Shown here one piece after another: positions 62,317 through 64,000 of a stretch of DNA of 64,000 nt (position 1 is the first letter of the stretch; the number at the start of each line of letters is the position of its first letter). Below the pieces are notes generated by a model, which saw only the letters and a list, made by a program, of their open reading frames with translations, had not been told where the DNA came from and made no database searches. Made by a program: the position numbers and the translations under genes. The DNA comes from JAQBDA01 sp963709875 (GTDB taxonomy: Bacteria; Chloroflexota; Anaerolineae; Anaerolineales; UBA4823), in assembly GCA_963709875.1 (NCBI GenBank), contig CAVPYB010000001.1:248001-312000 (forward strand). The letters are read 5' to 3'.

Positions 62317-63531
62317 ATGAATCAATCGCCGATGAACCAGACGCGCAAGAAGTTATTTCTGCCTCTGGGTCTGATCCTGCTGGTGATGCTTTCCTGCAAT
62401 ATGCCGGGCGTCGCCCAACCGACCGAATCGGGCGCCAGTGCGCTGTACACCGCGGCTGCCGAGACCACAATCGCCCAGCTGACCCAGGTGAGCGGCCCGC
62501 CGGCATCCCCGGCTGCCACCGGCATGGTGCCCACTTTCCCGGCGCCCACTGCCGCGGCCTCACCGCTAGTGACCGCGACTGCGCCGCCCGCCAGCACTAC
62601 CCCGCTCGCCACCACTGCGCCCACCAGCGCCCCCCCACCGACCCGCACCCCCGTGCCGTGCGACGCGGTGACCTTCGTCAAGGACGTCACCGTCGGCGAT
62701 AACACGCAGTTCTCCCCCGGCGCGCCGTTCATCAAGACCTGGCGGCTGCGCAATAACGGAACCTGCACCTGGACGACCGGCTACAGCACTGTCTTTGTAA
62801 AAGGGGATGCGATGAGCGCCGCCTCGCCCGTGCCGCTGCCGCATAACGTCGCCCCGGGCGATACGGTGGATGTGTCGGTGGCAATGGTCGCTCCGGATAA
62901 AGCCGGAACCTACCGCGGCGACTGGATGCTGCGCAGCGCCGGCGGAGCTTTATTCGGTCTGGGGGCTGACGGGAGCAAGCCGTTCTGGGTGCAGATCAAA
63001 GTTGTGGTGCAGACCGGTATCACCTACGATTTCCTGATCCAGGCCAAAGACGCCGAGTGGATCAGCAGCGTTGGCACGGAAGGCGCACCGCTGGCTTTCA
63101 ACGGCGCGGATGACGACCCCAATGGTGTCGCCAAGATCAAGGATGCCGTTCTGCTGGAGACGGGCGCCACCTCCGGCAAGATCCTGCTCACCTACCCGCG
63201 CCGCCAGGATAACGGCGCAGTCTCGGGGCTGTTCCCGGCTTACACCGTGCAGAGCGGTGACGTTCTCAAAGCCAAGCTGGGCTTCATGCTGGATTACACC
63301 GGCGGCGTATGCGGGAGCGGCAGGGTAAAATTCCAGATCTTGTATAAGGAAGGCGGCGCGCCAAAGCTCTTGCAGGAGTGGACCAAGACCTGCTCCGGCG
63401 GCTTCACCGACGTGAACATTGACCTGAGCGGACTGAAGGGCAAGACAGTGCAGTTCGGCTTCGTCGTCCTGGCGGAAGGCGCGCCCACGGACGACTGGGC
63501 GGTATGGAACTCGCCGCGTATCGAGCAGTAA
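62317..63531 (+). CDS. Lipoprotein with NBR1-type Ig-like domain
   Basis: 404 residues. Lipobox LVMLSC near 27, a Thr/Pro/Ala-rich linker (about 40-112), then an Ig-like domain of the 'next to BRCA1' type (CDAVTFVKDVTVGDNTQFSPGAPFIKTWRLRNNGTCTWTTGY, about 113-230) and a C-terminal beta domain with Cys pair (about 245-404). Such surface lipoproteins are frequent in Anaerolineae. Function is unknown. AAGGAGAG precedes the ATG. Confidence 0.88.
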   Translation: MNQSPMNQTRKKLFLPLGLILLVMLSCNMPGVAQPTESGASALYTAAAETTIAQLTQVSGPPASPAATGMVPTFPAPTAAASPLVTATAPPASTTPLATTAPTSAPPPTRTPVPCDAVTFVKDVTVGDNTQFSPGAPFIKTWRLRNNGTCTWTTGYSTVFVKGDAMSAASPVPLPHNVAPGDTVDVSVAMVAPDKAGTYRGDWMLRSAGGALFGLGADGSKPFWVQIKVVVQTGITYDFLIQAKDAEWISSVGTEGAPLAFNGADDDPNGVAKIKDAVLLETGATSGKILLTYPRRQDNGAVSGLFPAYTVQSGDVLKAKLGFMLDYTGGVCGSGRVKFQILYKEGGAPKLLQEWTKTCSGGFTDVNIDLSGLKGKTVQFGFVVLAEGAPTDDWAVWNSPRIEQ

Positions 63532-63659
63532 TTTCGTCTTGTTAAGAATCTCGGACTTTCAACCGACCACCGCGATCCTTCGGATAGTCAGCCGTCGGCT
63601 GACCGCTTGACGACGCGCGATATACTTAATGCCTGACCTGTCCACCAGGAGGTGAGATT

Positions 63660-64000
63660 GTGAGAAAACTACGACCCGTCTGGGTCTTGTTATCCCTTGT
63701 GGCGCTGCTGCTGGGGGCCTGCCGCTCGGCCGCGCCCGCCGAGCCGACCGCCACCGGACCTGCTCCGGAGGCGGTGCGAACAGCCGCAGCCGAGACCGCC
63801 AACGCCCGCATGACCGAGATCGCCGCCGTGACGCCCACCGCTCCGCCGGTGACCGCCACCGCCACTACCGGTCCGACCGCCACGCAACTGGCACCGACGA
63901 ACACCATCACGCCCACCGTCGAGATCAGTGGGGAGGATAAGCTCGACTTCGTCGCTGACGTCACCGTGCCGGACGGCACCACCATCAAGCCCGGTGATAC
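63660..64000 (+). CDS. Lipoprotein with NBR1-type Ig-like domain, partial at window edge
   Basis: At least 113 residues, open at the right end. GTG start at 63660 follows GGAGGTGA. Lipobox LLGAC near 20, a Thr/Pro-rich linker, and the beginning of an Ig-like domain (FVADVTVPDGTTIKPGD) like the gene before it, so the two are probably paralogues in tandem. Confidence 0.85.
   Translation, partial: MRKLRPVWVLLSLVALLLGACRSAAPAEPTATGPAPEAVRTAAAETANARMTEIAAVTPTAPPVTATATTGPTATQLAPTNTITPTVEISGEDKLDFVADVTVPDGTTIKPGD

Overview
The window looks like Chloroflexota DNA, most likely an Anaerolineae genome. The signs are a SARP/STAND/WD40 giant protein, Ig-like (NBR1-type) lipoproteins, fasciclin lipoproteins, a bacterial Staygreen homologue and a small 'YLSYLLRLW...WRASLEDPHTG' protein. 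No 16S or other phylogenetic marker is present, so this rests on gene content alone.

Layout. (1) 1-1982 is chromosomal flank: thioredoxin and a complete ISAs1-family insertion sequence with a perfect 10-bp target duplication. (2) An intact tRNA-Lys(UUU) lies at 1983-2054. A 45-bp core from its 3' half recurs at 8476-8520, 14665-14709 and 45556-45618. The last three copies sit inside longer repeats of up to about 286 bp. I read this as three tandem integrated segments: 2.06-8.5 kb (lipoprotein, small protein, SARP-STAND-WD40), 8.5-14.7 kb (two toxin-antitoxin pairs, a decayed IS1634-like transposase, a metallophosphoesterase, hypotheticals) and 14.7-45.6 kb. No integrase is visible. By eye these segments are more AT-rich than the DNA to the right. 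(3) 45.6-64 kb is GC-richer, ordinary-looking chromosome: MmsA, two HlyD-type adaptors with a MacB-like ABC exporter, a two-component system, a MiaB-like enzyme, an ECF sigma factor with a YCII protein, an SDR and NBR1-Ig lipoproteins.

The 14.7-45.6 kb segment carries the most interesting system. Its centre is a MerR-family regulator with a CarH/LitR-type cobalamin-binding domain (34236-35573), followed by an SRPBCC protein, a CrtI-like FAD oxidoreductase, a class I photolyase, a probable selenocysteine-containing peroxiredoxin-like protein (in-frame TGA at 39363 exactly where the CxxC motif needs its first Cys), a histidine-rich membrane protein, a Staygreen (Mg-dechelatase family) homologue, an SDR-DUF2867 protein and an MFS transporter. 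Upstream on the minus strand lie a fasciclin lipoprotein, a TspO-like protein and a DegV-FolE-four-membrane-protein operon. Four promoters here (31260-31310, 33863-33901, 34153-34192, 39145-39194) share direct repeats of the form TnnACAA at an exact 11-bp period running into the -35 box. That is the geometry known for CarH/LitR operators. I therefore propose a light/B12-controlled regulon. A second minus-strand run (27062 to 17850: PEP-synthase-like, chelatase-like, PlsY-like, ABC exporter, FabF) may belong to the same programme.

Caution: at least seven genes carry one-base frameshifts and two carry in-frame TAG codons. Some of these may be assembly errors in a metagenome-type sequence, so pseudogene calls are provisional.
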